A DNA stretch of 64,000 nucleotides from the NCBI RefSeq assembly GCF_010726085.1, contig NZ_AP022560.1, positions 4,526,001 through 4,590,000 of the forward strand, read 5' to 3'. Every line of letters starts with the position of its first letter. Within the stretch, counting starts at the first letter, position 1. The notes beneath the pieces are model-generated. The model did not search any database. It saw only the letters and a list, made by a program, of their open reading frames with translations, and had not been told where the DNA came from. Source of the stretch: Mycolicibacterium moriokaense. Lineage in GTDB: Bacteria; Actinomycetota; Actinomycetes; Mycobacteriales; Mycobacteriaceae. The position numbers were made by a program, and so were the translations under genes. This document shows positions 1 through 8,527 of this stretch, one piece after another.

Positions 1-841
1 GCACCTCGGCGACCTTGGCGGCCGCCTTGTCCACAGCGGCGGCCATGAAACTGGCCTGGTGCATCATGATCGAGACGTCCTGAAGACCGTCCTTCGCGGC
101 TTCCACCGCACCGTGCTCAACGTTGAGGGGTTCGCGCACCACGGTCCAGCCGTCGTTCACCTCGCCCAGCCGGTACTTGTCGTCGACGCGCACGTCGCTG
201 TAGTACACGATGTTGGTGCGGTCACCGTCGACGGTTCGGATGCCCTGGATCTCGATGCCCGGCGAGTCGAGCGGGACGAGAAACATGGTGAGGCTCTTGT
301 GTTTCGGGGCGGTGGGGTCGGTGTTGGTGATCAGGAAGACGTACTGGCAGTTGTGCGCGCCGGTGGTGAACATCTTCGAACCGTTGATAACCCAGCCGTC
401 ACCGTCGCGCACCGCGCGGGTCTTGCACGTGGCGACGTCGGAACCGCCCTCCGGTTCCGTATAGCCCAGGCAGAGCCGGATATGGCCGCTGTAAACCCCA
501 GGCATCACTTCGGCTTTCAGTTCGGGCGAGCCGAACTTCTCGACCGAGCGGGCGATCATCGCCGTCGTGCCCGACGTGACCCACGGAACGTGCGCCCGTC
601 GCTTCTCCAGCTGCCAGATGCGATTGTGGAGGCGGTTGAAGCCGCCCTCGGACTCCGGCTTCCACTCCTTTTTCAGGTAGCCCGCCGCTCCGAGCGCCAA
701 ATGCACACCTTCGTCGAAGTTGTCGCCCGTCTCGCGGTCCCGACGGATGACCTCCTCGGTGACGTGGGTGCGCAGGAACGTGCGCACCTCCTCGAGGAAG
801 GCCTGATCGTCGTCGGACAGCTCGACCCGTGAGAAATCCAT
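1..841 (-). CDS. Acyl-CoA dehydrogenase, C-terminus beyond window
   Basis: FAD-dependent acyl-CoA dehydrogenase that would introduce an alpha,beta double bond into an acyl-CoA. Only the first 280 residues are inside the window. Translation from the ATG at 841 gives a standard all-alpha N-terminal domain followed by the family signature YTEPEGGSD (residues 127-135) and the start of the beta domain. A purine-rich AAGGGG lies just upstream of the ATG, 8 bases after the stop of the preceding dehydrogenase gene. It is the distal gene seen of a six-gene minus-strand operon starting at 6437. The tight pairing with the next dehydrogenase suggests a heteromeric FadE complex, as known for mycobacterial steroid enzymes. 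The catalytic glutamate region cannot be checked because it lies outside. Confidence 0.9.
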   Translation of the reverse strand, partial: MDFSRVELSDDDQAFLEEVRTFLRTHVTEEVIRRDRETGDNFDEGVHLALGAAGYLKKEWKPESEGGFNRLHNRIWQLEKRRAHVPWVTSGTTAMIARSVEKFGSPELKAEVMPGVYSGHIRLCLGYTEPEGGSDVATCKTRAVRDGDGWVINGSKMFTTGAHNCQYVFLITNTDPTAPKHKSLTMFLVPLDSPGIEIQGIRTVDGDRTNIVYYSDVRVDDKYRLGEVNDGWTVVREPLNVEHGAVEAAKDGLQDVSIMMHQASFMAAAVDKAAAKVAEV

Positions 842-849
842 TGCGCCCC

Positions 850-1887
850 TTACCTGCTTTCCCGAGCGGAGACGATCTCAGCGATGTACTTGGCGGTGAC
901 TCCCGGATCACCGCCGGCCAGCGCCCATCCACGGGCGCGCACGAGGTAGGCGGTGGCGGCGGCCTCCGCGGACACTCCCAGTCCGCCCTGGACGTGCACT
1001 GCCATCGTCGCCGCCTTCGACGCTTCTTCCGCCATGAACACGAACGCCGACGGCGCCAGTTCCGGGCGTTCGTCGGGTTCGTTGTCGAGGAACCACGCCG
1101 CCCGACGCGCGAGGTTCCGTCCGCTCTGCACGGTGATGGCGATGTTGGCCAGCGGATGTGAGATGCCCTGCAACGTCGAGATCGGGACGCCCAGGGTGTA
1201 ACGGGTCTTGGAGAACTCCGCGGCGATGGTCATCGTCTCCTCGACGAGACCGACCAAGGCCGCGGCCGTCAGCACCCGCCATTCGTCCAGTGCCCGTTGG
1301 TATTCGGTCAACGCCTGCGGGCCGCTTCCCAGCACCGTGCGTTCATCGGCCGCGGCCGGATCGACCCACGCCATCGGCAGCTTGCCGATGTTGTCGACCT
1401 TGACCGGCCTGGTTCCGAATGTCAGACGAACGACGTCTTGACCGTCGCGCACGATGATGTGGTCGGCGATCGAGCCGGTCGGGATCAGGCGGACGCCGGA
1501 TACGCTCTCGTGTTGGGGATCGATCGCGACCAGCTGCTTGCCGTTGACGACGTCCGGCTCGACGGCGCAGAGGCGACCCAGCAGCCGCGCCGCGCACACG
1601 TGGTCGATCCACGGGACCGGGCCGAGCGCTCGGCCCAGTTCCTCGGCGACCAACGTCAGATCGACGAGGGTGGCGCCGTCACCTCCGCTGGACTCGGGCA
1701 GCGCCATGCTGGTTGCGCCCATGGCGCACAGGCGTTCCCACAGGCTCTTATCGAAGCCCGATTCCTCGGCAGCACGCACGGTCTCGATCGGGCAGTGCGT
1801 CTTGAAGAACTCCCGGTAGGCGGACTGCACCGCCTCGTGGTCCTCGGAGAGGCTGTAGTCCAGCCTCCGCAGTTCGTAACGGTCCAT
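850..1887 (-). CDS. Acyl-CoA dehydrogenase, probable partner subunit
   Basis: A 345-residue member of the acyl-CoA dehydrogenase family, shorter than the usual 380-400. The N-terminal helical domain is clear, but the beta-domain signature of the neighbouring enzyme is weak. The C-terminus (GGDPGVTAKYIAEIVS) lacks the YEGTSEIQ catalytic-glutamate segment seen in the dehydrogenases at 20601 and 23868. I infer a non-catalytic or half-site subunit that pairs with the product of the gene at 1-841. The ATG at 1887 has AGAGGAG 8 bases upstream. An in-frame GTG at 1893 overlaps the preceding stop as GTGA but sits too close to that Shine-Dalgarno sequence. Confidence 0.85.
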   Translation of the reverse strand: MDRYELRRLDYSLSEDHEAVQSAYREFFKTHCPIETVRAAEESGFDKSLWERLCAMGATSMALPESSGGDGATLVDLTLVAEELGRALGPVPWIDHVCAARLLGRLCAVEPDVVNGKQLVAIDPQHESVSGVRLIPTGSIADHIIVRDGQDVVRLTFGTRPVKVDNIGKLPMAWVDPAAADERTVLGSGPQALTEYQRALDEWRVLTAAALVGLVEETMTIAAEFSKTRYTLGVPISTLQGISHPLANIAITVQSGRNLARRAAWFLDNEPDERPELAPSAFVFMAEEASKAATMAVHVQGGLGVSAEAAATAYLVRARGWALAGGDPGVTAKYIAEIVSARESR

Positions 1888-1889
1888 CG

Positions 1890-2726
1890 TCACAGCTCCT
1901 CTCGAGGGCCGAAGAAGAAGTCATTCGCATTGTTGTAGAGGTAGTTGTCGAGCACGTCAGCAGGCAGATCCAGCGCCAAAGCCTCTGGCACCACGCGGTG
2001 CATCCGCAGCACCGGCCAGTCGGAGGCGAAGATCACCTTGTCCGGTCCGCGGGTGCGCATGTAATGCAGCAGGCTCTCAGGCAGCCGCTTGGGCGACCAC
2101 GCCGATGTCATCAGGCGCAGGTTCTTGTACTTGATCATCAGCCGGATCGCGACGTCCCACCACGGGTCGGCGCCGTGGATCATGCAGAGCTTCAGCTCCG
2201 GGAATCGCACACAAACCCGGTCGAGGTGGATCGGGTTCTGCGCCTCGCCGGGGATGGGAGGTCCCGGCAGGCCGGTGTTGATGCACAACGGCAGCCCGAT
2301 CTCCGCGCATTTCGTGTAGAGCGGATAGTAGACGGCGTCGCTCGGCGGGTACTGGCCGTCGCCCCAAAAGCTCGGTCCCACTGCGGTGTAGGCCACCGGC
2401 AGATCCCGCACCACCGCGGTGAGCTCCCGCAGCGAGGGCATCGGTCGCAGCAGGTTGACACCGCCCATGGCGAGGGCGAACTTGTCGGGTCGCTGGTCGA
2501 CGAACTTGCGGGCCGTCACCGATGGTTTCGCGATGCTGTCCATCAGGATGGCCTTCTCGACGCCGCGCTCCTCCATCTCCTCGAGCAGCTGGGGCAACTC
2601 GACCTGGTCGTAGAGCGACTGCGGGCCCTTGAAGTAGTCGTCGCGCACCTTGAGCATGAACTCGGGCTGTTTCTCGGTCTCGCCGAAGTGCACGTTGACC
2701 AAACAATCAATCGCTTTATGGCTCAT
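1890..2726 (-). CDS. Amidohydrolase-family (Amidohydro_2) metal-dependent hydrolase
   Basis: A 278-residue TIM-barrel protein of the amidohydrolase-2 group, which includes ACMSD and related decarboxylases and C-C or C-O hydrolases. Recognisable pieces are a HGADPW segment mid-protein and the FASDWP motif near residue 233, which in the family carries a metal-ligand aspartate. The N-terminal metal site is unusual: residues around DCLVNVHF replace the classic DxHxH. The ATG at 2726 overlaps the upstream ligase stop as ATGA, so translation is probably coupled. The operon holds a second, larger amidohydrolase at 4342. Family members in mycobacterial FadE/FadD operons are common but mostly uncharacterised, and the substrate is unknown. 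Confidence 0.85.
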   Translation of the reverse strand: MSHKAIDCLVNVHFGETEKQPEFMLKVRDDYFKGPQSLYDQVELPQLLEEMEERGVEKAILMDSIAKPSVTARKFVDQRPDKFALAMGGVNLLRPMPSLRELTAVVRDLPVAYTAVGPSFWGDGQYPPSDAVYYPLYTKCAEIGLPLCINTGLPGPPIPGEAQNPIHLDRVCVRFPELKLCMIHGADPWWDVAIRLMIKYKNLRLMTSAWSPKRLPESLLHYMRTRGPDKVIFASDWPVLRMHRVVPEALALDLPADVLDNYLYNNANDFFFGPREEL

Positions 2727-4339
2727 GTCAGGGATGCCTCTTGCGCCGCAGTGGCTTTCGCCCAGCGGTAGTCCGGTTTGCCGTTCCCGAGCCGGCGTAC
2801 CTGATCGACGATGATGAACTCCTTCGGCGCCTTGAACCGAGCCAGTTGCGAGGTGCACTGATCATGCAGCTGTTCAGAAGTGATGTCGACACCCGGTTGC
2901 AGGGCGACCAGGGCGACCAACTCTTGCCCCCATCGCTCACTCGGCCGTCCGACCACCAGCGCGTCGGCCACACCGGCGTACGCGCGCAACACTTCCTCGA
3001 CCTCTTCGACGAACACCTTCTCGCCGCCGGTGTTGACGACAAGCGAGTCCCGGCCGAACAACCTCAGCGTGCCGTCGGGTGCGAGCGAACCCCTGTCCCC
3101 GGAGATCACGACGCGTTTCCCGTCGACGACGGGAAATGTCTTGCGGGTGGCGGCTTCGTCGTCGAAATAGCCGAGCGGGATGCGCCCGGCGCGCGCCACG
3201 AACCCGACCTCCTGCTCCCCCGGCTCCAGGAAGCGTGTGTAGTCCTCCGAAAGGACGAGCGCGCCTTCGCGAAGAACGAACGTGTCCTTCTGCTCCCCGT
3301 GCTGGCTGCGGCCGAAGCCGACGTTGCCGGTCTCCGACGATCCGTAGCCGTTGATCAACGTGATCTGCGGCAGCAGTTCGAGAAGCGCCTGTTGGTGTTT
3401 CGGATTGGTGGCCGCGCCGCCAGTGCCGATGGCGTACATCGAGGACAGGTCGTAAGTGCCGCTGCGCAATTCGTCGACCAACGGTGCCGCATAGGCATCG
3501 CCGACCATCGTCATCATGCCGACCTTCTCACGCTCGGCGGTCTCCAGTACCGCACGCGGGTCGAAGCGCGTCTTGTCGTAGAGGACGATCGGCAGCCCGT
3601 TGAGAAGCCCCGCGAACGCCGTCCACATGCCCGCGGCGTGCATCAGCGGCGACACGGCGAACCACGGTTGCCCCTCCAGTCCGAGCTTGGCGTGAATCTC
3701 GTCGACGGATTCGTGGTCGGCGCCGTTCATCGATACCACGTAGGTGTCGCTCTGGCGCCACATGACGCCCTTGGGGCGGCCGGTGGTCCCGCCGGTGCAC
3801 ACCATCATCACATCGTCGGGCGATGGCCTGATGTCGCGATCCGTATCCCCTTGAGCCAGCGCCTCTTCCAAACCGATGGCACCCGGCAGCAGCGGTTCGG
3901 AGCCACCGTCGTCGACCGCGATCAGCACGTCGGCGGTGGCGGGCGGCAGCACGTCGGCGAACTTCGGCCCGAACGAGCGATGGTAGATCACCGCCCGCGG
4001 CCGCAGGTACTCCAGGAGTTCGGCCACCTCGCGCGGGGCGTAGTTGTAGTTGACGTTGACCGGAACGGTCCGCGCCTTCAGCGAACCGATCACCATGTCG
4101 GGATACAGATCGTTGTGCATGAGCAGCGCGACGCGGTCCTGGCCGCACTCCCAGTTCTCGAGCTCAGCGCGTTCGCGATGTGCGCCCAGCCCCTGTCCGG
4201 CAAGGAAATTCGCCAGGCAGCGGGTACGCTCGGCGGACTCGCCGAACGTGCTGCGACGCGTGCCGCAGATGGTCATCAACCGGTCGGGTGCGGCGTCGGC
4301 GATGGCGTCGAGCACCGCCCCGATGGTCCATTCCCCCAT
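2723..4339 (-). CDS. Acyl-CoA synthetase (FadD-type, class I adenylate-forming)
   Basis: Activates a carboxylic acid to its CoA thioester through an acyl-adenylate. The 538-residue protein has the AMP-binding P-loop CTGGTTGRPKGVMW at about residues 181-194, a GYGSSETG adenine-binding motif, and a C-terminal NGKPDYRWAK segment with the catalytic lysine. That ending and the TGGTTGxPKGVMWR form resemble FadD19/FadD3-type mycobacterial ligases acting on steroid-derived acids. The resemblance is from memory and not a proof of substrate. The chosen ATG at 4339 follows the upstream stop by two bases. A much longer open frame runs upstream but only by reading through the amidohydrolase gene in another frame. 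Confidence 0.9.
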   Translation of the reverse strand: MGEWTIGAVLDAIADAAPDRLMTICGTRRSTFGESAERTRCLANFLAGQGLGAHRERAELENWECGQDRVALLMHNDLYPDMVIGSLKARTVPVNVNYNYAPREVAELLEYLRPRAVIYHRSFGPKFADVLPPATADVLIAVDDGGSEPLLPGAIGLEEALAQGDTDRDIRPSPDDVMMVCTGGTTGRPKGVMWRQSDTYVVSMNGADHESVDEIHAKLGLEGQPWFAVSPLMHAAGMWTAFAGLLNGLPIVLYDKTRFDPRAVLETAEREKVGMMTMVGDAYAAPLVDELRSGTYDLSSMYAIGTGGAATNPKHQQALLELLPQITLINGYGSSETGNVGFGRSQHGEQKDTFVLREGALVLSEDYTRFLEPGEQEVGFVARAGRIPLGYFDDEAATRKTFPVVDGKRVVISGDRGSLAPDGTLRLFGRDSLVVNTGGEKVFVEEVEEVLRAYAGVADALVVGRPSERWGQELVALVALQPGVDITSEQLHDQCTSQLARFKAPKEFIIVDQVRRLGNGKPDYRWAKATAAQEASLT

Positions 4340-4341
4340 GA

Positions 4342-5550
4342 CTACGCGGAGGCCGTCACGTTCGCACCGAGCAACTCGAGTGCGTTGTCGCGCATGACCT
4401 TCCGGGTGTCCTCGTAGCTGAACTCGGGGAATTGCGGGATGTCGGCGGTGAAGGTCATCGGATCGGCAAGACCCTCGCCGTGCGGCCAGTCCGAACCGAA
4501 CAGGATCTTGTCGACACCGATCGTCTCGGCCAGCAGCTTGACGTCGTCCTCGTAGTACGGCGCGATCCACACGTTGTTGCGCAGCTGCTCGACCGGGTCC
4601 TCCTTGAAGTGGTACGGCGCGGTGTTGGCGGCCTTCTTGAGCCGCTTGATCAGGCGGTAGACGAAGTACGAACCGTTTTCGATGCTGGCCACCTTCAACT
4701 TCGGATGCCGGGTGAAGACCTGGTGCACGATCATCGAGGCCATCGAGTCGTGGATCGCGCGGTCGTCGAGCAGCACCTGGTCCAGCGGATCCTTCTTGCC
4801 GAAGCCCTCGAAGGTGGCCTTGCCGCCCCACTGCGCCGCGATCGCCAGATAGCCGCTGTCGGAGAGGTGGAAGATCACGGGGACGCCGGCCTCGGCGAGC
4901 CGCGCCCACACCGGATCGTGCGACGGATCGCCCAGGGAGCGCGGCTTCACCCGGCCCGGCACGGGCGCGGGCCGCACGCACACGTTCTTGGCTCCGCGGG
5001 ACAGGACGAACTCGACCTCTTCGACGGCCCTGTCCGGATCGGCCAGCGAGATGACGGGCGCCGCCAGGAATCGGTGGTCGGGCCGGTCGAAGCCCCAGTC
5101 CTCGTCAAGCCACAGATTGAACGCGTGGACGGTCGCCATCGTCGCCTCGATGTCGTGCTTGAGGGCTTCCTCCACACCACAGAAGAACGTCGGCAGCATG
5201 AACACCGTCTCGAGGTTCTGCTTGTCGAGGAACTTCAGGCGGGCGTCGCGATTCTGGTACTCGGGATGGTCGGCGAGGCGGTCGACCTTCATCAGCGACG
5301 CCGGGTCGACGCCCTCGGGGATCTCACCGCGGAAAAGCAGGTCCAGGCAGCCGGGTTCGATGATCGGATCGAATGTGGGATTGGGAATGAAATGGTTGAC
5401 CACACCGCCGATCACCGCGTACGTGCGCTTGCCCTCTGTGAGCATATGCACACCGCGGCGCTTGAATTCCTTGGGCAGGTGACGGGTGCACGAGTCGATG
5501 GTCTCGTAGTAGTGGTTGTCGACGTCGATCGCCATGTAGTCCAAAGTCAT
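4342..5550 (-). CDS. Amidohydrolase-family (Amidohydro_2) hydrolase, large form
   Basis: A 402-residue TIM-barrel hydrolase. It opens with AIDVDNHYYE, a variant of the VDxHxxE metal-binding start of the amidohydrolase-2 family, and carries VIFHLSDSGY in the middle and FGSDWPHGEG at about residues 351-360, where the aspartate is the expected metal ligand. Homologues of this length are frequent beside acyl-CoA dehydrogenases and CoA ligases in mycobacteria. Proposed roles include hydrolysis or decarboxylation of ring-derived acyl-CoAs, but none can be assigned here. The gene lies between a crotonase (ATGA overlap at 5547-5550) and a CoA ligase. This makes a CoA-thioester intermediate a likely substrate. 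Confidence 0.88.
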   Translation of the reverse strand: MTLDYMAIDVDNHYYETIDSCTRHLPKEFKRRGVHMLTEGKRTYAVIGGVVNHFIPNPTFDPIIEPGCLDLLFRGEIPEGVDPASLMKVDRLADHPEYQNRDARLKFLDKQNLETVFMLPTFFCGVEEALKHDIEATMATVHAFNLWLDEDWGFDRPDHRFLAAPVISLADPDRAVEEVEFVLSRGAKNVCVRPAPVPGRVKPRSLGDPSHDPVWARLAEAGVPVIFHLSDSGYLAIAAQWGGKATFEGFGKKDPLDQVLLDDRAIHDSMASMIVHQVFTRHPKLKVASIENGSYFVYRLIKRLKKAANTAPYHFKEDPVEQLRNNVWIAPYYEDDVKLLAETIGVDKILFGSDWPHGEGLADPMTFTADIPQFPEFSYEDTRKVMRDNALELLGANVTASA

Positions 5551-6437
5551 GAGTCCTGTCCTTTCGGAAGTCCTTGGCCCGATTCTTGGATCGGCGGAAA
5601 GTTCGGCGGGCGCTTTTCGAAGAAGCTGGTGATGCCCTCGATGAAGTCAGGCCGCTGCATGGACTCGTGCATCAGCTTCTCGGCGTCGTCGCTGGCGACG
5701 AACACGTCGCGCATGGTGTCTGCGTACACCTGTTGTTTGATCACCGCCAGCGAGCTGGGGGCACAGTTGGCGGCGATGTCCTCGGCGTAGCCGATCGCGC
5801 GCGCCATCAGTTCGTCCGGCGGGACGACCTCTTTGACCAGACCCAGGCGGTAGGCCTCGTCAGCCAGAAAGACCCGCCCGGACAGCAGCAGATCCAGCGC
5901 GACCCCCTGACCCACGATGCGCGGCAGGATCCAGGAGATCCCGTACTCGGCAATCAGGCCACGGCGGGCGAACGACGTGGTGAACTTCGCCCCGTCGGCG
6001 GCGAACCGGACGTCGCACATGAGCGCCATCGTCAGGCCCATGCCGGCACACGCGCCGTTGATCGCCGCGATGACGGGTTTGCGCATCGAGGTGGTGAAGT
6101 GCGGATGACGCGCACCGACGAGCTTGCCGACGTCGGTGTCCGCGGCGGCGTCGACGGTGGCGGCGCTGATCGACGTGAGGTCGCCCATGTCAGCGCCTGC
6201 GCAGAACGCGCGACCCTTCCCGGTCACCACGATGACCCGGACATCGGGATCGGACTCGGCGGCGTCGAGATAGAGATAGAACGAGGTGGCCAGGCCGCCG
6301 CCCCAGCCGTTCATCCGGTCGGGCCTGTTGAGGGTCAGAACCGCGACGCCGGTGTCGAGGACGTCGTAGCGCACCGGTTCGATCGGCCCGGCGGCGTCGG
6401 GGTCGGCATCAGGGTCGACGCGGTCTCCAACGCTCAC
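5547..6437 (-). CDS. Enoyl-CoA hydratase/isomerase (crotonase family)
   Basis: First gene of the minus-strand operon running to base 1. The 296-residue protein has the crotonase CoA-binding loop GRAFCAGADMGD, the oxyanion-hole helix NGACAGMGL and a GLIAEYGISW segment in which the glutamate sits where the general-base Glu of hydratases is found. An active hydratase or isomerase is therefore plausible. The N-terminus is about 25 residues longer than usual and rich in Asp and Pro. The start is a GTG at 6437, chosen because AGGAGG lies 7 bases upstream. A palindromic region at 6469-6497 lies in its promoter. Confidence 0.9.
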   Translation of the reverse strand: MSVGDRVDPDADPDAAGPIEPVRYDVLDTGVAVLTLNRPDRMNGWGGGLATSFYLYLDAAESDPDVRVIVVTGKGRAFCAGADMGDLTSISAATVDAAADTDVGKLVGARHPHFTTSMRKPVIAAINGACAGMGLTMALMCDVRFAADGAKFTTSFARRGLIAEYGISWILPRIVGQGVALDLLLSGRVFLADEAYRLGLVKEVVPPDELMARAIGYAEDIAANCAPSSLAVIKQQVYADTMRDVFVASDDAEKLMHESMQRPDFIEGITSFFEKRPPNFPPIQESGQGLPKGQDS

Positions 6438-6468
6438 CCGTCAGCCTCCTGGGGCATTCGAACTGGAT

Positions 6469-6497
6469 GTATGTCCATACTGTACACCTATCGGTAG
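6469..6497. promoter_or_regulatory. Candidate operator upstream of the crotonase/amidohydrolase operon
   Basis: Two overlapping signals lie 32-60 bases upstream of the GTG at 6437. One is the hyphenated palindrome GTATG-TC-CATAC (6469-6480). The other is TACTGTA-N2-CCTAT-N2-GTA (6478-6496). The second resembles elements at 8390-8410 and 12947-12965 in other divergent promoters of this window, which suggests a shared acyl-CoA-responsive regulator. Binding is inferred only. Confidence 0.4.
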
Positions 6498-6521
6498 CGT
6501 CTTCCGCAACCGTCCGGCGGC

Positions 6522-7529
6522 TCAGGCGCCGACCAGTCCGTACCGCCGGTACGCTGCGTCGATGGTGTCTTTCGCCTCCTGCGGCAGCTCGGCCTGCGGA
6601 GGCCGCGAATGGGGATACGACCCGATGGGCAGTCCGAGCACCGATGCCGCGTACTTGAACGCGCCGCCCCAGTGGGTGAAATAGTCGGCCCGGCCCGGAT
6701 AGCACGTGAACCACGAGCGTATGTCGACGCCGAACTGGTCCATGCCGGACTTCTCGGCGTAGTCCATCGCCTCGGACAGCTTGTCGCTCCAGATGAGCTC
6801 CCAGTACTCGGAGAGCACCGGGTGTTGCGGAGTCTCGTACAGGTAGCCCGACGTGCCGAGTTGCGCGGGCCCGACGATGCCCGCACGTAGCCAGCCGGCG
6901 CGGTAGACCGTCGTATCGCATTCCCAGATCGTCAGATCGGGTGCGAGGTCGTGCAGCAGGCGGCTGGCCATGGGCCGGAACGCGCCCTCTTTCGTGGCGC
7001 ACACCGCCGGGACCTCTTCGTAGATCCGCGCGCTCTCCGCGGGCGTCAACACGTATCCCGACGACGGCGAGTTGAACATTCCCAGCGCGATATCGGTGCG
7101 CTCGGCGACGTACTTGAAGAACTTCAGGACGCCTTCTCCGCCATGAGCTTCCATCATCGGCGTCTGGATGTAGACGATGTCGGCTCCCGCCTCTTGGGCG
7201 TGCAGCGTCAGTTCCAGACAGTCCTTCGCCGACATGGCGGCGGTGCAGGCCTGCACCACGACGTTGGGATCGGCGGCGCGGCCCTCCTCGATTGCGACCT
7301 CCAGCAACCGCTTACGCTCATCCATGGTCAACGACCAGAACTCTGCGATACCGCTGGTGCACCAGAGCATCGGGTGATGCAGCTCGCCGACGCAGTAGCG
7401 CACCAACGTTCGGTAGGCGTCCCAGTCGATGTCGTCGCCGTCGTTGCCGCAGAACGGCGTGTACAGGGAGTTGCCGATGCCGCGCAGGTTGGTCCGGGCC
7501 CACTCGCGCGCCTCTTTGGCCGTCGCCAC
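6522..7529 (-). CDS. DHDPS/NAL-family lyase (dihydrodipicolinate synthase fold)
   Basis: A 335-residue member of the class I aldolase superfamily that includes dihydrodipicolinate synthase, N-acetylneuraminate lyase and hydratase-aldolases of aromatic catabolism. The Schiff-base lysine is visible at about residue 180 (CATKEGAF). The tyrosine of the canonical YNxP motif is replaced by phenylalanine (MFNSPSSG, residues 151-158), so the proton relay differs from true DapA. True dapA is a housekeeping gene normally near dapB, and this copy sits in a catabolic operon, so lysine biosynthesis is unlikely. I favour retro-aldol or hydratase-aldolase chemistry. The GTG start at 7529 has AGGAGG 5 bases upstream. 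It lies 11 bases downstream of the SDR gene. Confidence 0.85.
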   Translation of the reverse strand: MATAKEAREWARTNLRGIGNSLYTPFCGNDGDDIDWDAYRTLVRYCVGELHHPMLWCTSGIAEFWSLTMDERKRLLEVAIEEGRAADPNVVVQACTAAMSAKDCLELTLHAQEAGADIVYIQTPMMEAHGGEGVLKFFKYVAERTDIALGMFNSPSSGYVLTPAESARIYEEVPAVCATKEGAFRPMASRLLHDLAPDLTIWECDTTVYRAGWLRAGIVGPAQLGTSGYLYETPQHPVLSEYWELIWSDKLSEAMDYAEKSGMDQFGVDIRSWFTCYPGRADYFTHWGGAFKYAASVLGLPIGSYPHSRPPQAELPQEAKDTIDAAYRRYGLVGA

Positions 7530-7540
7530 TGCCGCCTCCT

Positions 7541-8338
7541 CTAAGTGAAGTCGCTACCGCCGTCGACATTGATGTTGGCACCGGTCATGTACGAATTTCG
7601 CCGAGACGCGAGAAACGCTACGACGGGGCCCATTTCGTCGGGCAGGCCCGCGCGTGGGAGATGCGCGGGATGCCCGAAGTGCTCGTCGATGGCCGACATC
7701 AACGCGTAGGGATCGTTGCCGTCCACGCCGACCGTTGCCGCCCACCCAATGAGCGCCTCCGACGCGATGCTGCCCGGCGAGACGACGTTGACCATGATCT
7801 CGTCCTTGGCGAGGACCAGCGACAGGTTCTTCGAGATGCTCGTCAGAGCCGCCTTGGCGGCGGTGTAGGCGGGCAGGATCGCACTCTGACGTTGCGTCGA
7901 GTGAGCGGAGAAGTTGACGATGCGGGCCCACTCGGCTTTTCGCAGCAGCGGCAACGCGGACCGCACGCAGCGCACCATGCCCAGCACGCCGTCGTCGAAC
8001 GCGGCGCGCCACTGCTCGTCGGTGAGATCCTCGAAGCCGCCGACGGACCCGGGCCCGACCGCATTGATGAGGATGTTGAGCTCACCGCCCCACCGCGCGC
8101 CCAATTCGTCGAACACCCGCTGAACCTGGTCGGCGTCCGTGGTGTCGGCCACGAGCCCGAGCGCGTCAGGGCTGCCCCGCTCGGCCAAATCCGTTGCGGC
8201 AGCCTCGAGTACGTCCGCGGTTCGGCCGACGACGGCCACGCGCGCACCGTCCTCGGCGAGGCAGCGGGCAGAAGCCAGCCCCATGCCACGGCCACCCCCG
8301 ACGACAACGGCCGCCGCATCCTTCAATCCGAGATCCAC
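7541..8338 (-). CDS. Short-chain dehydrogenase/reductase
   Basis: A 265-residue classical SDR with a variant cofactor loop GGGRGMGL (residues 14-21), a catalytic serine region NFSAHST (142-148), and the catalytic pair Y158 and K162. It would oxidise or reduce a hydroxyl/keto group with NAD(P). The start is set at the GTG at 8338, which has GGAGGG 6 bases upstream. A longer reading from 8389 would run through the operator palindrome. The gene heads a two-gene unit with the DHDPS-fold lyase and is divergent from a TetR gene, which probably controls it. Confidence 0.88.
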   Translation of the reverse strand: MDLGLKDAAAVVVGGGRGMGLASARCLAEDGARVAVVGRTADVLEAAATDLAERGSPDALGLVADTTDADQVQRVFDELGARWGGELNILINAVGPGSVGGFEDLTDEQWRAAFDDGVLGMVRCVRSALPLLRKAEWARIVNFSAHSTQRQSAILPAYTAAKAALTSISKNLSLVLAKDEIMVNVVSPGSIASEALIGWAATVGVDGNDPYALMSAIDEHFGHPAHLPRAGLPDEMGPVVAFLASRRNSYMTGANINVDGGSDFT

Positions 8339-8389
8339 TGTGCGCCCTCCATCAGGATCGCGTTCCTTCGCTTCTCCCGCTAGAAACAC

Positions 8390-8410
8390 TTACTATAGGT
8401 CTTACAGTAA
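8390..8410. promoter_or_regulatory. 21-bp operator palindrome between SDR and TetR genes
   Basis: The sequence is TTACTATAGG-T-CTTACAGTAA. The two 10-base arms match at 8 of 10 positions around a central base. It lies in the 189-base divergent intergenic space, 52 bases from the SDR start and 118 from the TetR start. This is typical placement for an autoregulated TetR operator. Read on the other strand it contains TACTGTA and CCTAT, shared with 6478-6496. Confidence 0.55.
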
Positions 8411-8527
8411 AGAACTGAAACGGTGGACACCGCACCGGTCGAATGGCGACACACCTGCGAAGATGCAGATCAGCGTGCAATTGCCGGTACATTCAAGCCA
8501 CCAGTCGATTTGATGGAGGTGCCAACC

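Noticed and set aside
2741..5790. Two long plus-strand open frames (2741-4417 and 4432-5790)
   Set aside because: They lie exactly antisense to the CoA ligase, amidohydrolase and crotonase genes, have Arg/Val/Asp/His-rich shadow composition, and show no domains or ribosome-binding sites. High GC keeps such frames open.
6522..7529. Naming this gene dapA
   Set aside because: The catalytic tyrosine is replaced and the context is catabolic, so lysine biosynthesis is not supported.
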